Origin: UBA2377 sp964525935
Lineage (GTDB): Bacteria; Verrucomicrobiota; Verrucomicrobiia; Opitutales; Opitutaceae
Reading direction: 5' to 3'
DNA length: 64,000 nucleotides
NCBI GenBank assembly: GCA_964525935.1
Contig: CAZGJZ010000004.1
Coordinates: forward strand, 248,001-312,000
Below are positions 33,497-42,368 of this stretch, in pieces. The notes under the pieces are model-generated. The model searched no databases. It worked only from the letters and a program-made list of their open reading frames with translations, and was not told where the DNA came from. Position 1 is the first letter of the stretch, and each line of letters opens with the position of its first letter. The translations under genes were made by a program, and so were the position numbers.

Positions 33497-34027
33497 ATGA
33501 GTCTATCTGCCGACCCTGAAACCCTGTTCAAAGCCTGGCTGGAGGAGCATCGGGGCATCGTCGCCAAGGTGGCGCGTTCGTTTGCGCAGACACCGGTGGA
33601 CATCGGGGAGTTGCAGCAGGAACTGATGTTGCAGCTGTGGATTTCTGTGAAGGCATTTTCCGGGCAATCGAAACCTTCGACGTGGATTTATCGGGTCTGC
33701 CTGAACACCGCGCTGACGTGGCGGCGCGGGACGGAGCGGCGGGAGCGGCGGATCGATCCTGCGGCGGATCTCGCGCAGTTGACCACGGAGGCCGCCGATC
33801 CGGCGGAGAGTGCGGGTGACCGGGAAATCCTCGACCGACTCTACGGAGCGATCCACGCCATGCCGGCGGCGGAACGCGCGCTGGTGCTACTTTTGCTCGA
33901 TGGGTTGGCGTATCGGGAGATCGCCGAGATCACCGGGCTGACGGAAAACCATGTCGGGGTGGCGCTGACGCGGGCGCGCAAGCGCCTCACCGAGCTGATG
34001 AAAGGAGTCACCGATGAACTGGAGTGA
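33497..34027 (+). CDS. ECF RNA polymerase sigma factor
   Basis: This is a 176-residue ECF sigma factor. Region 2 includes HRGIVAKVARSFAQTPVDIGELQQELMLQLW and AFSGQSKPSTWIYRVCLNTALTW. Region 4 includes MPAAERALVLLLLDGLAYREIA and TGLTENHVGVALTRARKRL. The short form, the ELQQELML helix and the GLTENHVGV turn fit the subgroup commonly paired with a small membrane protein. Its end overlaps the next gene by 14 bases. It is distinct from the FecI-type factor 7 kb upstream, so the receptor region carries two sigma factors. Confidence 0.92.
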   Translation: MSLSADPETLFKAWLEEHRGIVAKVARSFAQTPVDIGELQQELMLQLWISVKAFSGQSKPSTWIYRVCLNTALTWRRGTERRERRIDPAADLAQLTTEAADPAESAGDREILDRLYGAIHAMPAAERALVLLLLDGLAYREIAEITGLTENHVGVALTRARKRLTELMKGVTDELE

Positions 34028-34631
34028 TTATGAAATGGTCTGGAAGCGGCAAAAACCACCGGTGGGTGCGGCGGCCGACGTGAAGGACCTGAGGGATACG
34101 TTCGAAACGAAACGGCGGAAAATGACTGCGGTTATTCGCGTGCGGGACTATGCGGAAGCGACGGCGGCGGGAATCGTGGTGGTGGCTTTCTGCTTTATGT
34201 GGTGGCAGCAAGGTCGGGCGGGCTGGCCCATCGGGCTGGCTATCTTGCTCACGCTGAGAGTCGGCGCGGTTTTTGTCCGTGAACGCTTTCGGGTCCGGCG
34301 CAGCCGGTTGAGTGCGGAAGCGACGTTGCTGGCCAAGATCGAGGCCGATTTGGCGGAGCTGCAACACCAGCGGCAACTCATCGGGAAGCTCTGGCGGTGG
34401 TATCTCGGGCCGGTGTTAGCGGCGATGATCATTGTGGGTGCAACTATCACGCACAGCCGGCCGCCGTGGGATATTTCGCATGATCCGATCTTCGTAACGG
34501 GATTCTGGCTCTTTAACGCGGCAGCTTTCTGGTTTGCGTGGAAAATCAACCAACAGGCGTTGCGAAAACAAATCGACCCGCGCATCGCAGAGTTGGAGAA
34601 ATTGCGGCGCGATTTGCTGGCTTCGCTTTAG
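34014..34631 (+). CDS. membrane protein, probable sigma-factor partner
   Basis: This 205-residue protein begins with a soluble stretch of about 48 residues (MNWSDYEMVWKRQKPPVGAAAD), followed by two hydrophobic spans (about 51-67 and 70-87). A charged helical segment (ERFRVRRSRLSAEATLLAKIEADLAELQ) and two more spans (about 132-150 and 158-178) lead to a basic coiled C-terminus. I do not recognise a named domain. The 14-base overlap with the ECF sigma gene indicates tight coupling, and an anti-sigma role is inferred from that alone. It lacks the zinc-binding HxxxCxxC motif of classical ZAS anti-sigma factors. It converges with the propeller enzyme gene, their stop codons overlapping. Confidence 0.75.
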   Translation: MNWSDYEMVWKRQKPPVGAAADVKDLRDTFETKRRKMTAVIRVRDYAEATAAGIVVVAFCFMWWQQGRAGWPIGLAILLTLRVGAVFVRERFRVRRSRLSAEATLLAKIEADLAELQHQRQLIGKLWRWYLGPVLAAMIIVGATITHSRPPWDISHDPIFVTGFWLFNAAAFWFAWKINQQALRKQIDPRIAELEKLRRDLLASL

Positions 34632-35656
34632 TTCAACCTTAAGCGCGCCAGCCCGAGGGGCCAGAAGGTGGCGGTGCGGAGCTTGCCGGTGTAGAGCATG
34701 GTGAAAGTGCCGTCGGCTTCGGGGATCAGACAGAGCGGCGTGCGGAGGTCTTCGGACCAGTTGAGCGGACCTTCGGGTTGCACGGCGAGCGGGCGGCCTT
34801 GGGGCCAGTGGATGCCGTCGCTGGAAACGGCGATGCCGACATGGCGGGGCTCGGGGACGTAGGTGCCGGCTTCGGCGTGGCCGCAGTTGTCGTAGATGGC
34901 GACGTAGTGCGGGCCGACGCGACTTACGAGCGGGTTTTCGATGAAGAGCGGCTCGATGGGCGAGGGATTGAGGCCGTCGCAGCGCCGCCAGGGACCAGCG
35001 AGGGTGGGTGATTCAGCGAGACCGACGGGCCACGCGCCAACCGGCCAGTGATTGTGGCTGCCGTAAAACGCATACCAGCGATCACCAACCTGCCAGGGGA
35101 AGAACGAGTCGGTGCCTTGCTGGCCTTCCCACGGCTGCGAGTTGGCGTCGGGTTGGAGGATGATGCCGGCGTCCCGATACGGGCCGCCGATGCCGGTGCG
35201 GCCGGGCGTGGCGGAGATGGCGCGCCAAAGCTGGCCGTTCATGTGCAGGCCTTCGCGCGGACCGAAGCCGGGACGATAGGCGACATAGAAGAGATTCCAG
35301 CGGTCCTCGGCTTCGTTGAAGATGGCCATGGGTCCCCAGAGCGAGAAGCGGTTGTCGTCGGGCCGCATGCTGCCGTCGGTCTCGTAGAGTGTGCTGACGC
35401 GGCGCCAGTTGAGCGCATCGGGACTCGTCCAGTGGCCGATGCGCATCTTCGACCAGAACGGATCGCCGGCCATCTCGGCGGTGATGAGGTGATACTGGCC
35501 GGCCTCCTTCACGACGCAGCCGCCTTCGAAGCCGTATTTATTGCCGGCGAGGTCGGGATGATCGAGGCCGATGACTGGACGCTCCGGGGAATCGAGCAGC
35601 GTGAAATTGAGCGGACGGGCGGCGGGCTGGACGGAGGAAGCGTCGGAGGTGTTCAA
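34628..35656 (-). CDS. five-bladed beta-propeller glycosidase-like protein (GH43/GH32 type)
   Basis: This 342-residue protein has the repeated blade pattern of family 43/32/62 glycosidases. GFEGGCVVKEAGQYHLITAEM is the first blade, and FSLWGPMAIFNEAEDRWNLFYVA, TDSFFPWQVGDRWYAFYGSHN and VSRVGPHYVAIYDNCGHAE follow at regular spacing. An aspartate (D32 region, GLDHPDLAG) and glutamates at equivalent blade positions could form the active site, but I cannot assign them firmly. There is no signal peptide, so it would act on imported oligosaccharides. It lies 57 bases downstream of the Hsp70-like gene on the same strand. Activity may differ from classical arabinan or xylan hydrolysis. Confidence 0.8.
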   Translation of the reverse strand: MNTSDASSVQPAARPLNFTLLDSPERPVIGLDHPDLAGNKYGFEGGCVVKEAGQYHLITAEMAGDPFWSKMRIGHWTSPDALNWRRVSTLYETDGSMRPDDNRFSLWGPMAIFNEAEDRWNLFYVAYRPGFGPREGLHMNGQLWRAISATPGRTGIGGPYRDAGIILQPDANSQPWEGQQGTDSFFPWQVGDRWYAFYGSHNHWPVGAWPVGLAESPTLAGPWRRCDGLNPSPIEPLFIENPLVSRVGPHYVAIYDNCGHAEAGTYVPEPRHVGIAVSSDGIHWPQGRPLAVQPEGPLNWSEDLRTPLCLIPEADGTFTMLYTGKLRTATFWPLGLARLRLN

Positions 35657-35713
35657 GGAAGAGGGGAGGGACGAGGGGCGAATAAGGGGGAGCTGCGAGT
35701 TGGGAATGACGAT

Positions 35714-37006
35714 TTACGAGTGGGTGGCGAGAGGGTGCAACTCCGGGAAAAACAACGGGGCGCTGAGGGCGAGGCCGTCGCCGACGCTGGTGAATTCCCC
35801 GCCGTCGCGGATTTTGTCGGCGCCGAAGCGTGTGATGAATTCGCCGCGCAGGCTGCGGATGAGCGAGGTGCCGCCGGTGAGGAAGACGGTTTCGACACTG
35901 GTGGGGTCGATGTGCGCGCGGCTCATGAATTCGTCGAGCTTGGCGATGATTTGCGCGGTGAGGTCGGCGGAGTTGCGATTGAACTCGGCGAGCGTGAGCT
36001 GCTCGTTGAGCTGGATGCGCGGGTGGTTGAAACGCAGCGGCGCGATGTCGTGCGAGGTGAGGGCGATCTTGGCACCTTCGATCATTTGGAAGAGCGCGAA
36101 GCCCTGATTGTCCTTCACGAGGGACTGGAGACGTTCGAAGGCGGCGGGATCGTTGGAGAGACGGGCGAGACGCCAGATGAGGTCGAGCTTGGTGGCGTTG
36201 CGGAGGAAGACGATCTGGTCCCACTGGCAAATTTGGCGGTGGAGGGTGTCGGGGACTTCGAGGCGCTTGCCCCAGCTTTCGTAGGTGGCGCCGCGACCGA
36301 AGCGCGGGGTGAGTTTGTGCCACATGGTGGCGGAGTCGTATTTGTTGCCCGCGACCGGCAGACCGCCGGTGGCGAGGATGTCGCCGGCTCGGTCGGTGAG
36401 GCCTTGGCGACGCGGGTCGAGTTGCACGACGGTGAAGTCGGAGGTGCCGCCACCGAAATCGCCGACGAGCACGCGTTCGGGTTTGGCGATACGCGCCTCG
36501 TAGGCGAAGGCGGCGGCGATGGGCTCGTATTGGAAATGGATTTCCGTGAAGCCGGCGAGCTGCGCGGCGCGGTGGAGACGTTCCTGCGCGAGGCGGTCCT
36601 CGTCGGGATCAGCGGAGAAGACGGCCGGACGGCCCATGACGACGCGTTTCACATCCTGCCCGGTGACGGCGTCGGCCTTGGCTTTCAGGAAGCGCAGGAA
36701 GAAGGCGATCAGGTCCTCGAGCAGGAAGGGCTGGTTGTTGACGATCGTCTCGGTGAAGGTGCGATTGGGCAGGATCGTCTTGATGGCTTGGAAGAAACGG
36801 CCGCGCATCTCGTCCTGCACGTAGCGAAGCTTGGCGGCGTCGCCGATGAGCGGCGGGTCGCGGCGCAGCGTGTAGGGAAAATACATGAACGACGACTCCA
36901 CGCCGGCGATGCGCGGGTCGCGCACGAGCGCGCGACGCTCCACGTCCCAGATGGTGACGGAGGAATTGCTGGTGCCGAAATCAATGCCGTAGATGAACGT
37001 GCTCAT
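35714..37006 (-). CDS. Hsp70-family ATPase without substrate-binding domain (YegD-like)
   Basis: This 430-residue protein contains only the actin-like ATPase of Hsp70. FIYGIDFGTSNSSVTIWD is the phosphate-1 loop, RVLVGDFGGGTSDFTVVQL the phosphate-2 loop and VETVFLTGGTSLIRSLRGEF the adenosine loop. It stops where the peptide-binding domain would start, as in E. coli YegD (about 450 residues). The start at 37006 matches homology; the open frame upstream lies in non-coding sequence. It follows htpG on the same strand after a terminator, so it may have its own promoter. Its client and role are not established. Confidence 0.92.
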   Translation of the reverse strand: MSTFIYGIDFGTSNSSVTIWDVERRALVRDPRIAGVESSFMYFPYTLRRDPPLIGDAAKLRYVQDEMRGRFFQAIKTILPNRTFTETIVNNQPFLLEDLIAFFLRFLKAKADAVTGQDVKRVVMGRPAVFSADPDEDRLAQERLHRAAQLAGFTEIHFQYEPIAAAFAYEARIAKPERVLVGDFGGGTSDFTVVQLDPRRQGLTDRAGDILATGGLPVAGNKYDSATMWHKLTPRFGRGATYESWGKRLEVPDTLHRQICQWDQIVFLRNATKLDLIWRLARLSNDPAAFERLQSLVKDNQGFALFQMIEGAKIALTSHDIAPLRFNHPRIQLNEQLTLAEFNRNSADLTAQIIAKLDEFMSRAHIDPTSVETVFLTGGTSLIRSLRGEFITRFGADKIRDGGEFTSVGDGLALSAPLFFPELHPLATHS

Positions 37007-37198
37007 GGGGGGACGGAGGGGGCGGGGGCTGGCTGGCGCCGACAGCTGGCGCAGGGCGCCATGTCGGATGAGGGAGGAGGATGGCGCACGGGACGAAGCG
37101 ACGGTCTGGCCGTCGCATTCCCGGAAAAGAGGGGCGGGGACGGCAACGCATCGTCCGGCGTCTGACAAGGCCAAAGTTTCGGCCTGTCGTCGGGACGC

Positions 37199-37229
37199 AA
37201 AAAAGCCGCCCGTCTTGCGATGGGCGGCT
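37199..37229 (-). terminator. intrinsic terminator of htpG
   Basis: On the minus strand AGCCGCCC and GGGCGGCT form an eight-base stem around a ten-base loop, followed by six T. It starts 19 bases after the htpG stop and separates it from the Hsp70-like gene. The remaining bases to 37006 show no other feature. Confidence 0.85.
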
Positions 37230-37247
37230 GGGAGGAGAGAATCGACG

Positions 37248-39089
37248 TCAGACGCTTTCGAGCAGCTTGTTCAAGCGCGCGACCATCGCGGTGGCATCGT
37301 CGAGCAAGCCCGCGCTGATGAGGGCGTTGTCGAGGAGCTGTTCGGCGACGAGCTTGGCCTTGTCGGGAGACGAGGTTTGCAGGTCGTGGAGGCGCTTGAG
37401 CACGGCGTGGCGCGGATTGATCTCAAGGTTTACCTTCAAGGCCGCCTCGGGTTCGTCCTTCTTCATGGCCTTCATCATGCGGCGCATGTGGGGCGTCATG
37501 AATTTGTCGGCATTGATGGCGAGCACGGGCGAATCGACGAGACGGTCGCTGGCCTTCACCTCGTCGACGCGTTCGCCGAGGGTGTCCTTGAGCCATTTGG
37601 CGAGGTCCTTGATCTGATCCTCGGTGAGGCCGCCCTCGGGTTTCGGGAGGTCGGCGAGCTTCACGTCGGCGTGGTCGGCGCCGGTGAGTTTCTTGCTGTC
37701 GAACTCGCGAACGTTGCTCATCACGTATTCATCGACGGCCTCGTAGCAGAAGAGCACCTCGAGGTTGCGGGCCTTGAAGCCCTCAAGATACGGGCCGCTC
37801 TCGATGGCGGCGCGGTTGGGGCCGACGAGGTAGTAAATCTCCTTCTGCTCGCTGCCCATGCGGGTGACGTAGTCGGCGAGCGAGGTGGTCTTGCCCTTCT
37901 CGGTGAGCGAGGACTCGAAGCGGAGCAGCTTTACGAGCTGTTCCTTGTGGGCGTAGTCCATCGCGGCGCCTTCCTTGAGGAAAATGCCGAACTCGGCGTA
38001 GAACTCGTTGTAGGCGTCGACGCGGTTCTTGGCTTCGTCCTCGAGGAACTTGAGGAAGCGCTTCGTGATAACCTTGTTCAGTTTTTCGATGAGGGCCTTG
38101 TCCTGCATCGTCTCACGCGAGATGTTGAGCGGGAGATCCTCGCTATCGACGACGCCCTTGAGGAAGCGCAGCCACTCGGGGAGGAGCAGCTTGGGCTTGG
38201 CGTCGATGAGGACCTTGCGGCAGTAGAGGGAGACACTCTGTTCGAGGCGGGAGAAGCCGAGTTTCTCGGTGTTCTCCTTCGGGACGAAGAGCAGGGCGTT
38301 GATGGCGAGCGGGGCGTCGGCGGAGAAATGCAGGCGCAGGCGCGGCTCGTCGAAGGCGTGGGCCTGGAATTTGTAGAACTCGGTGTATTCCTCCTCCTTG
38401 ATCTCGCTTTTGCTGCGGAGCCAGAGGGCCTGGACGGTGTTGACGTGCTTGCCGTTGAGGTTGATTGGGAAGGAGACGAAGGCGCTGTAGCGCTCCAGGA
38501 TTTCCTTGGCCTTCCAGTCGGTGGCGAAATCGGCGGCGTCATCCTTGAGCTCGATGACGATCTTGGTGCCGCGGCTGAGGTCGGCGACCTCCTCGATTTC
38601 GTAGCTGCCGGAGCCGTCGCTGGACCAGACGTGGCCGGGCTCGTCCTTTTTCCAGGAGTGCGAGTAAACCTTCACGGACTTGGCGACCATGAACGCCGAG
38701 TAGAAACCGACGCCGAACTGGCCGATGAGATTGCTGTTCTTGGCGCCGCCCTCGCCGAGGGCTTTCAGGAACTGTTTCGAGCCGGAGTGGGCGATGGTGC
38801 CGAGGTTCTTGACGAGTTCGGCACGGGTCATGCCGATGCCGTAGTCCTGGATCGTGATGGTCTTGGCCTTGTCGTCGGTGGTGACGTTGACCTCGAGCTT
38901 GGCGGACTCGTCGAAGATGTCCTTCTCCGTCAGCTGGGTGTGACGCAGTTTTTCGAGGGCGTCGGAGGCGTTGGAGACCAGCTCGCGGACGAAGATTTCC
39001 TTCTCCGTGTAGAGCGAATGGATGACGATATCGAGCAACTGCTTGATCTCGGCTTGGAACTCAAATTTTTGCGGCGTGGCGGTAGACAT
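37248..39089 (-). CDS. htpG: molecular chaperone HtpG (Hsp90)
   Basis: This 613-residue cytosolic Hsp90 refolds client proteins together with the DnaK system. The N-terminal ATPase has LVSNASDALEKLRHTQLT near residue 37, IQDYGIGMTRAELVKNLGTIAHSGS near residue 80 and FGVGFYSAFMVAKSV near residue 125, the Bergerat-fold signatures. The middle domain contains LPLNISRETMQ near residue 325. The C-terminal dimer region ends with LDDATAMVARLNKLLESV. Length and motifs are normal and there is no MEEVD tail, as expected for bacterial forms. It stands alone with its own terminator. Confidence 0.97.
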   Translation of the reverse strand: MSTATPQKFEFQAEIKQLLDIVIHSLYTEKEIFVRELVSNASDALEKLRHTQLTEKDIFDESAKLEVNVTTDDKAKTITIQDYGIGMTRAELVKNLGTIAHSGSKQFLKALGEGGAKNSNLIGQFGVGFYSAFMVAKSVKVYSHSWKKDEPGHVWSSDGSGSYEIEEVADLSRGTKIVIELKDDAADFATDWKAKEILERYSAFVSFPINLNGKHVNTVQALWLRSKSEIKEEEYTEFYKFQAHAFDEPRLRLHFSADAPLAINALLFVPKENTEKLGFSRLEQSVSLYCRKVLIDAKPKLLLPEWLRFLKGVVDSEDLPLNISRETMQDKALIEKLNKVITKRFLKFLEDEAKNRVDAYNEFYAEFGIFLKEGAAMDYAHKEQLVKLLRFESSLTEKGKTTSLADYVTRMGSEQKEIYYLVGPNRAAIESGPYLEGFKARNLEVLFCYEAVDEYVMSNVREFDSKKLTGADHADVKLADLPKPEGGLTEDQIKDLAKWLKDTLGERVDEVKASDRLVDSPVLAINADKFMTPHMRRMMKAMKKDEPEAALKVNLEINPRHAVLKRLHDLQTSSPDKAKLVAEQLLDNALISAGLLDDATAMVARLNKLLESV

Positions 39090-39162
39090 GGATAGAGATA
39101 GAGGGTGGTCAGTTAAAGCGGCCTTGCCGTAAAATCAAGCGAGGGCAGACTGGAATTCCCCG

Positions 39163-41232
39163 GTGATGAACGAGCCACCCCTAATCGAGCGACCTGAACG
39201 GCCTGGCAGAGCGGTGCCTCCGCGTCATCCCCTGCCCAGAGTGGCGCAAATCCTGTTGGTGTTTATCGCCATCTGGCTGAGTTGGGCCTGGAACCGGCGC
39301 GCATCGCCAAAGCAGATACCTCCGCCTGCGCCCCCACCGGTCTCGGTCCCTCGAACCGCCCCGGCGGCGCCGGCCATGGCTACGGTGGAGAATCCATTGG
39401 CGCAGATTCCTCAAGACCAATTCAAGAATATCGAGGTGGGGATCCGGCGGCTGGCTTTTGCCGAGGCCAAATCCCTGGCGCAGGTTTATGCCCGGGCGGA
39501 TAAACTGGCCTATCCCGGCATCAGTCAATTTGGCCGACAGTTGGATCAGATTTTGGACCGGACGGGAGTGGACGGGACGCTCGCTTTCAACGGGGTGGTC
39601 AGCACCAACCCGGATTTTTGGCGGGCGGAGCGAGAGATCACGACGATTGATCCCAGTTTGCCTTACCTGGTGGCGATGCTGGCGGTGCTGAGCGATGACC
39701 GCATCACCGCTTCGCGCATGCTGAGCCTGGCGCAGGCGACACTGCCACTCACGCCCGCAATCCGACGGATCTATGCCCGGCCGGAGGGCTCGCTGCGCTA
39801 TCAGGATAAGATTTTGCTGTGGGGATTGCCCAGGCCCGAAAAAATTCAAACGGCGGAGGGGTGCGAAAATGCGGCCGCGATCATGCGGCTACGGATTGCG
39901 GCGTGGCCCAAGCGAACGGAGTTGTTGCATGGATTATTCGACTTGGAGTCGCGGCGCATGAAGTTGCTCATGACGAATCCCGCGGAATTGGAGCAGCGGC
40001 TGGATGCGCAGGTGAAACTTACGAGTGATGATGGGGCGTTCGTCCGCAAGCAGGACCCCATCCTGGCCGAAGCCTTGCCCGGATCCGTCAGAGACTGGCT
40101 CAACAAAACAACGCTGGCCCAGCAATGGACCCGGTGGATGGATGACAGTGATCCGGCGGAACGGGCGGATATCGAAAAATCGGTGGCGGCCTATGAAGCC
40201 GCGGGCCGGGACGATCTCGCATGGCTCACTTGGCGCCACTGGCGGGTGGTGAATGGGGTCACCAATGAAACAGAGCAACGACGCTGGCAGGCGTGGAGTC
40301 GGACGCTCCTCGGGGCGGAAGCGGCGGACCGGCTGATCGCACAGACGGCGGCCAATCCGAGGGCCGGCACCGCCTCCCTGCCGGTGCCCTTTGAGCAAGG
40401 CAATGAAGTCTGGTCGGGGGACCAAGGGATGCATCCGCTTTTGGCGATCAAGCTCGAGCGGACCCTGGCCACGATCGATGCGCAGATGGCATTCGTCAGG
40501 GAAGGTTCACGACAAATGGCGATACTGCGGCTGCAGCGGGCCGAGTCCCTGCTTAGTATCGGTGCGCCTGCCGCGGCCCGGCGGGAATACGAGCGGGCAG
40601 AAAAGGTGGTGGGGCAAAAGGTGGCCGGACCGATGCTGGCGTTCATTTTGGCGGCGGAGGAACAGCATGACGAAGCGGCCGCGATTTTCCTCGAGACCTT
40701 GAAGGATCCCCGCGCCAAGGCGCTGCGCCGGCCCTATGCCGATTGTCTCTTCAAGGCGGGGCACTATGAAGCCGCCCGGATTGAATACCGGCGGTGCGTG
40801 CAGGATTTTCCGGATGACGAATACCGGGCGATCATGGCGGAGGTTGCCGCGCGACGCGGGGGCGGCCGGGAGACCGAGCTGTTGCGCCAGATGCGGGGCC
40901 GCCTCCTGCCCGGTTCCTGGACCGAGTCGGGAATCAGTTATCTGCTGGGCGAGATTACGGCGGACGAGCTGATGGTGCGGGCGCGGGAAGGCACGCCCTA
41001 TGCGGTGATTCAGCACGAGTGCGAAGGGGCCTTTTGGATCGCCCAGGTGGCGCTGGCGGAAGGGCGCACGGCCGAGGCGGTGCAATGGTTGCACCGGTGC
41101 CTGGCGACTGGATTCACCACTTTTATCGAATATGCGGCGGCGAAGGCGGAACTGAAGCGGCTGCAGCCGGAGGAAAAGGACAAGGGCAAGGAATCGGCGC
41201 CGCGGGATTCCCGGCGGTCGATGGCGGCTTAA
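39163..41232 (+). CDS. membrane-anchored helical-repeat protein of unknown function
   Basis: This 689-residue protein has one N-terminal membrane span (VAQILLVFIAIWLSWAW, about residues 26-42), a Pro/Ala-rich linker and a long helical C-terminal part. From about residue 435 the pattern resembles tetratricopeptide units: RLQRAESLLSIGAPAAARREYERAEKVV, then HDEAAAIFLETLKDP, and AEGRTAEAVQWLHRCLATGF near the end. No catalytic motif is seen. The topology suggests a periplasmic scaffold tethered to the inner membrane. It diverges from htpG across about 70 bases and converges on the small exported protein at 41229. The last 20 residues are Lys- and Arg-rich. Function unknown. Confidence 0.75.
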   Translation: MMNEPPLIERPERPGRAVPPRHPLPRVAQILLVFIAIWLSWAWNRRASPKQIPPPAPPPVSVPRTAPAAPAMATVENPLAQIPQDQFKNIEVGIRRLAFAEAKSLAQVYARADKLAYPGISQFGRQLDQILDRTGVDGTLAFNGVVSTNPDFWRAEREITTIDPSLPYLVAMLAVLSDDRITASRMLSLAQATLPLTPAIRRIYARPEGSLRYQDKILLWGLPRPEKIQTAEGCENAAAIMRLRIAAWPKRTELLHGLFDLESRRMKLLMTNPAELEQRLDAQVKLTSDDGAFVRKQDPILAEALPGSVRDWLNKTTLAQQWTRWMDDSDPAERADIEKSVAAYEAAGRDDLAWLTWRHWRVVNGVTNETEQRRWQAWSRTLLGAEAADRLIAQTAANPRAGTASLPVPFEQGNEVWSGDQGMHPLLAIKLERTLATIDAQMAFVREGSRQMAILRLQRAESLLSIGAPAAARREYERAEKVVGQKVAGPMLAFILAAEEQHDEAAAIFLETLKDPRAKALRRPYADCLFKAGHYEAARIEYRRCVQDFPDDEYRAIMAEVAARRGGGRETELLRQMRGRLLPGSWTESGISYLLGEITADELMVRAREGTPYAVIQHECEGAFWIAQVALAEGRTAEAVQWLHRCLATGFTTFIEYAAAKAELKRLQPEEKDKGKESAPRDSRRSMAA

Positions 41233-41612
41233 GGCCCCACCGGGCGGGTGATGCCGTCGAACATCACAGAGGTGGTCTTGAGGGCGTTGTCGGTCGTGAG
41301 GTCGAACTCGACGGCGAATTTGCCGCTGCGCCAGATATAGTCGCGCTCGTGTTTGCTCCAGCTGGCGAAGGCGGCGTCGCCACTCACGCGGATGCGGCGC
41401 CAGCCGGGGACGCGTTCGGCCGTGCGGATCTTGGCGGTTAATTCCGAGACGCGCTTGTATTCCTGGATGAGGTGCAGCTTCAGCTCGTCGATGGCTTCGG
41501 CGGAGGCCTGCTTGATCAGCTGTTCCTCAGTGGGGGCGGCGGGAGCGGCGGCGAAGAGCCGGGGCGCGACCGGGAGCACGAAGAGGCCAAGGAGAAAGAG
41601 ACGGCGCAACAT
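41229..41612 (-). CDS. small exported protein of unknown function
   Basis: This 127-residue protein has a clear signal peptide (MLRRLFLLGLFVLPVAPRLFAAAPA), then a helical stretch EEQLIKQASAEAIDELKLHLIQEYKR and a beta-rich C-terminal half WRRIRVSGDAAFASWSKHERD. I do not recognise the family. It follows livF by 46 bases on the same strand, so it could be the last gene of the Liv operon. Its stop overlaps the end of the convergent helical-repeat gene by four bases. Confidence 0.7.
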   Translation of the reverse strand: MLRRLFLLGLFVLPVAPRLFAAAPAAPTEEQLIKQASAEAIDELKLHLIQEYKRVSELTAKIRTAERVPGWRRIRVSGDAAFASWSKHERDYIWRSGKFAVEFDLTTDNALKTTSVMFDGITRPVGP

Positions 41613-41657
41613 GGTGGGGTGAGGTTGAGACCTACCCTGCGCACTTTTGTTCGTAAC

Positions 41658-42365
41658 TCAACCGCCGAGGTAGGCGGCCTTGAGCTCGGGGTTGGCGCGG
41701 AGCTGGGCCGAGGGGCCCTGCATGGCAACGGTGCCGGTCTCGAGCACGTAGGCGTCGTGCGACACCTCGAGGGCGAGGTTGGCGTTCTGCTCGACGAGGA
41801 GGATCGTGATGCCGTGGGTTTTGTTAATCTCCACGATCTTTTCGAAGATGGTGCTGATGAGCTTGGGTGCGATGCCGAGCGAGGGCTCGTCGAGCATGAG
41901 CAGCTGGGGCTCGCCCATGAGCGCGCGGCCGATGGCGAGCATCTGCTGCTCGCCGCCGGAGAGCGTGCCGGCGGCCTGGGCGAGGCGCTCCTTGAGGCGG
42001 GGGAAGACGCTGAAGACGTAGTCGCGGTTTTGCGCGATCTTGGCCTTGTCGGTTTTCAGGTAGGCGCCCATCGCGAGGTTTTCGTCGACGGAAAGGTTGG
42101 AGAACACCATGCGCCCTTCGGGCACGTGACCGAGGCCGCGGGCAACGATCTTGTGTGGTGAAAGCCTGGAGATGTCCTCGCCCTTGAAAGTGATGCTGCC
42201 GCGCTTCGCGCGGAGGAGGCCGGAGATGGTGCGCAGTGTGGTGGTTTTGCCTGCGCCATTGGCCCCGATGAGCGTGACGATGCGGCCGGCCTCGATGGTG
42301 AACGAGATATCGCGCAGGGCGCTGATGGCGCCGTAGCAGACCTCGAGATTTTTGACCGTCAACAT
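41658..42365 (-). CDS. livF: branched-chain amino-acid ABC transporter ATPase LivF
   Basis: This 235-residue ATPase is one of the two that power the Liv transporter. Walker A is LIGANGAGKTTTLRT (about residues 33-47), the ABC signature is LSGGEQQMLAIGRAL (about 134-148) and Walker B is LLMLDEPSLGIAP (about 153-165), followed by ILLVEQNA. LEVCYGAISALRDISF and FKGEDISRLSPHKI are standard LivF segments that distinguish it from LivG. The start lies three bases after the livG stop. A single ATPase/permease set serves four binding proteins encoded upstream. Confidence 0.95.
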   Translation of the reverse strand: MLTVKNLEVCYGAISALRDISFTIEAGRIVTLIGANGAGKTTTLRTISGLLRAKRGSITFKGEDISRLSPHKIVARGLGHVPEGRMVFSNLSVDENLAMGAYLKTDKAKIAQNRDYVFSVFPRLKERLAQAAGTLSGGEQQMLAIGRALMGEPQLLMLDEPSLGIAPKLISTIFEKIVEINKTHGITILLVEQNANLALEVSHDAYVLETGTVAMQGPSAQLRANPELKAAYLGG

Positions 42366-42368
42366 GGC

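Noticed and set aside
35048..39095. Two plus-strand open frames of about 700 codons
   Set aside because: Antisense to the GH43-like, Hsp70 and htpG genes, whose motifs are unambiguous.
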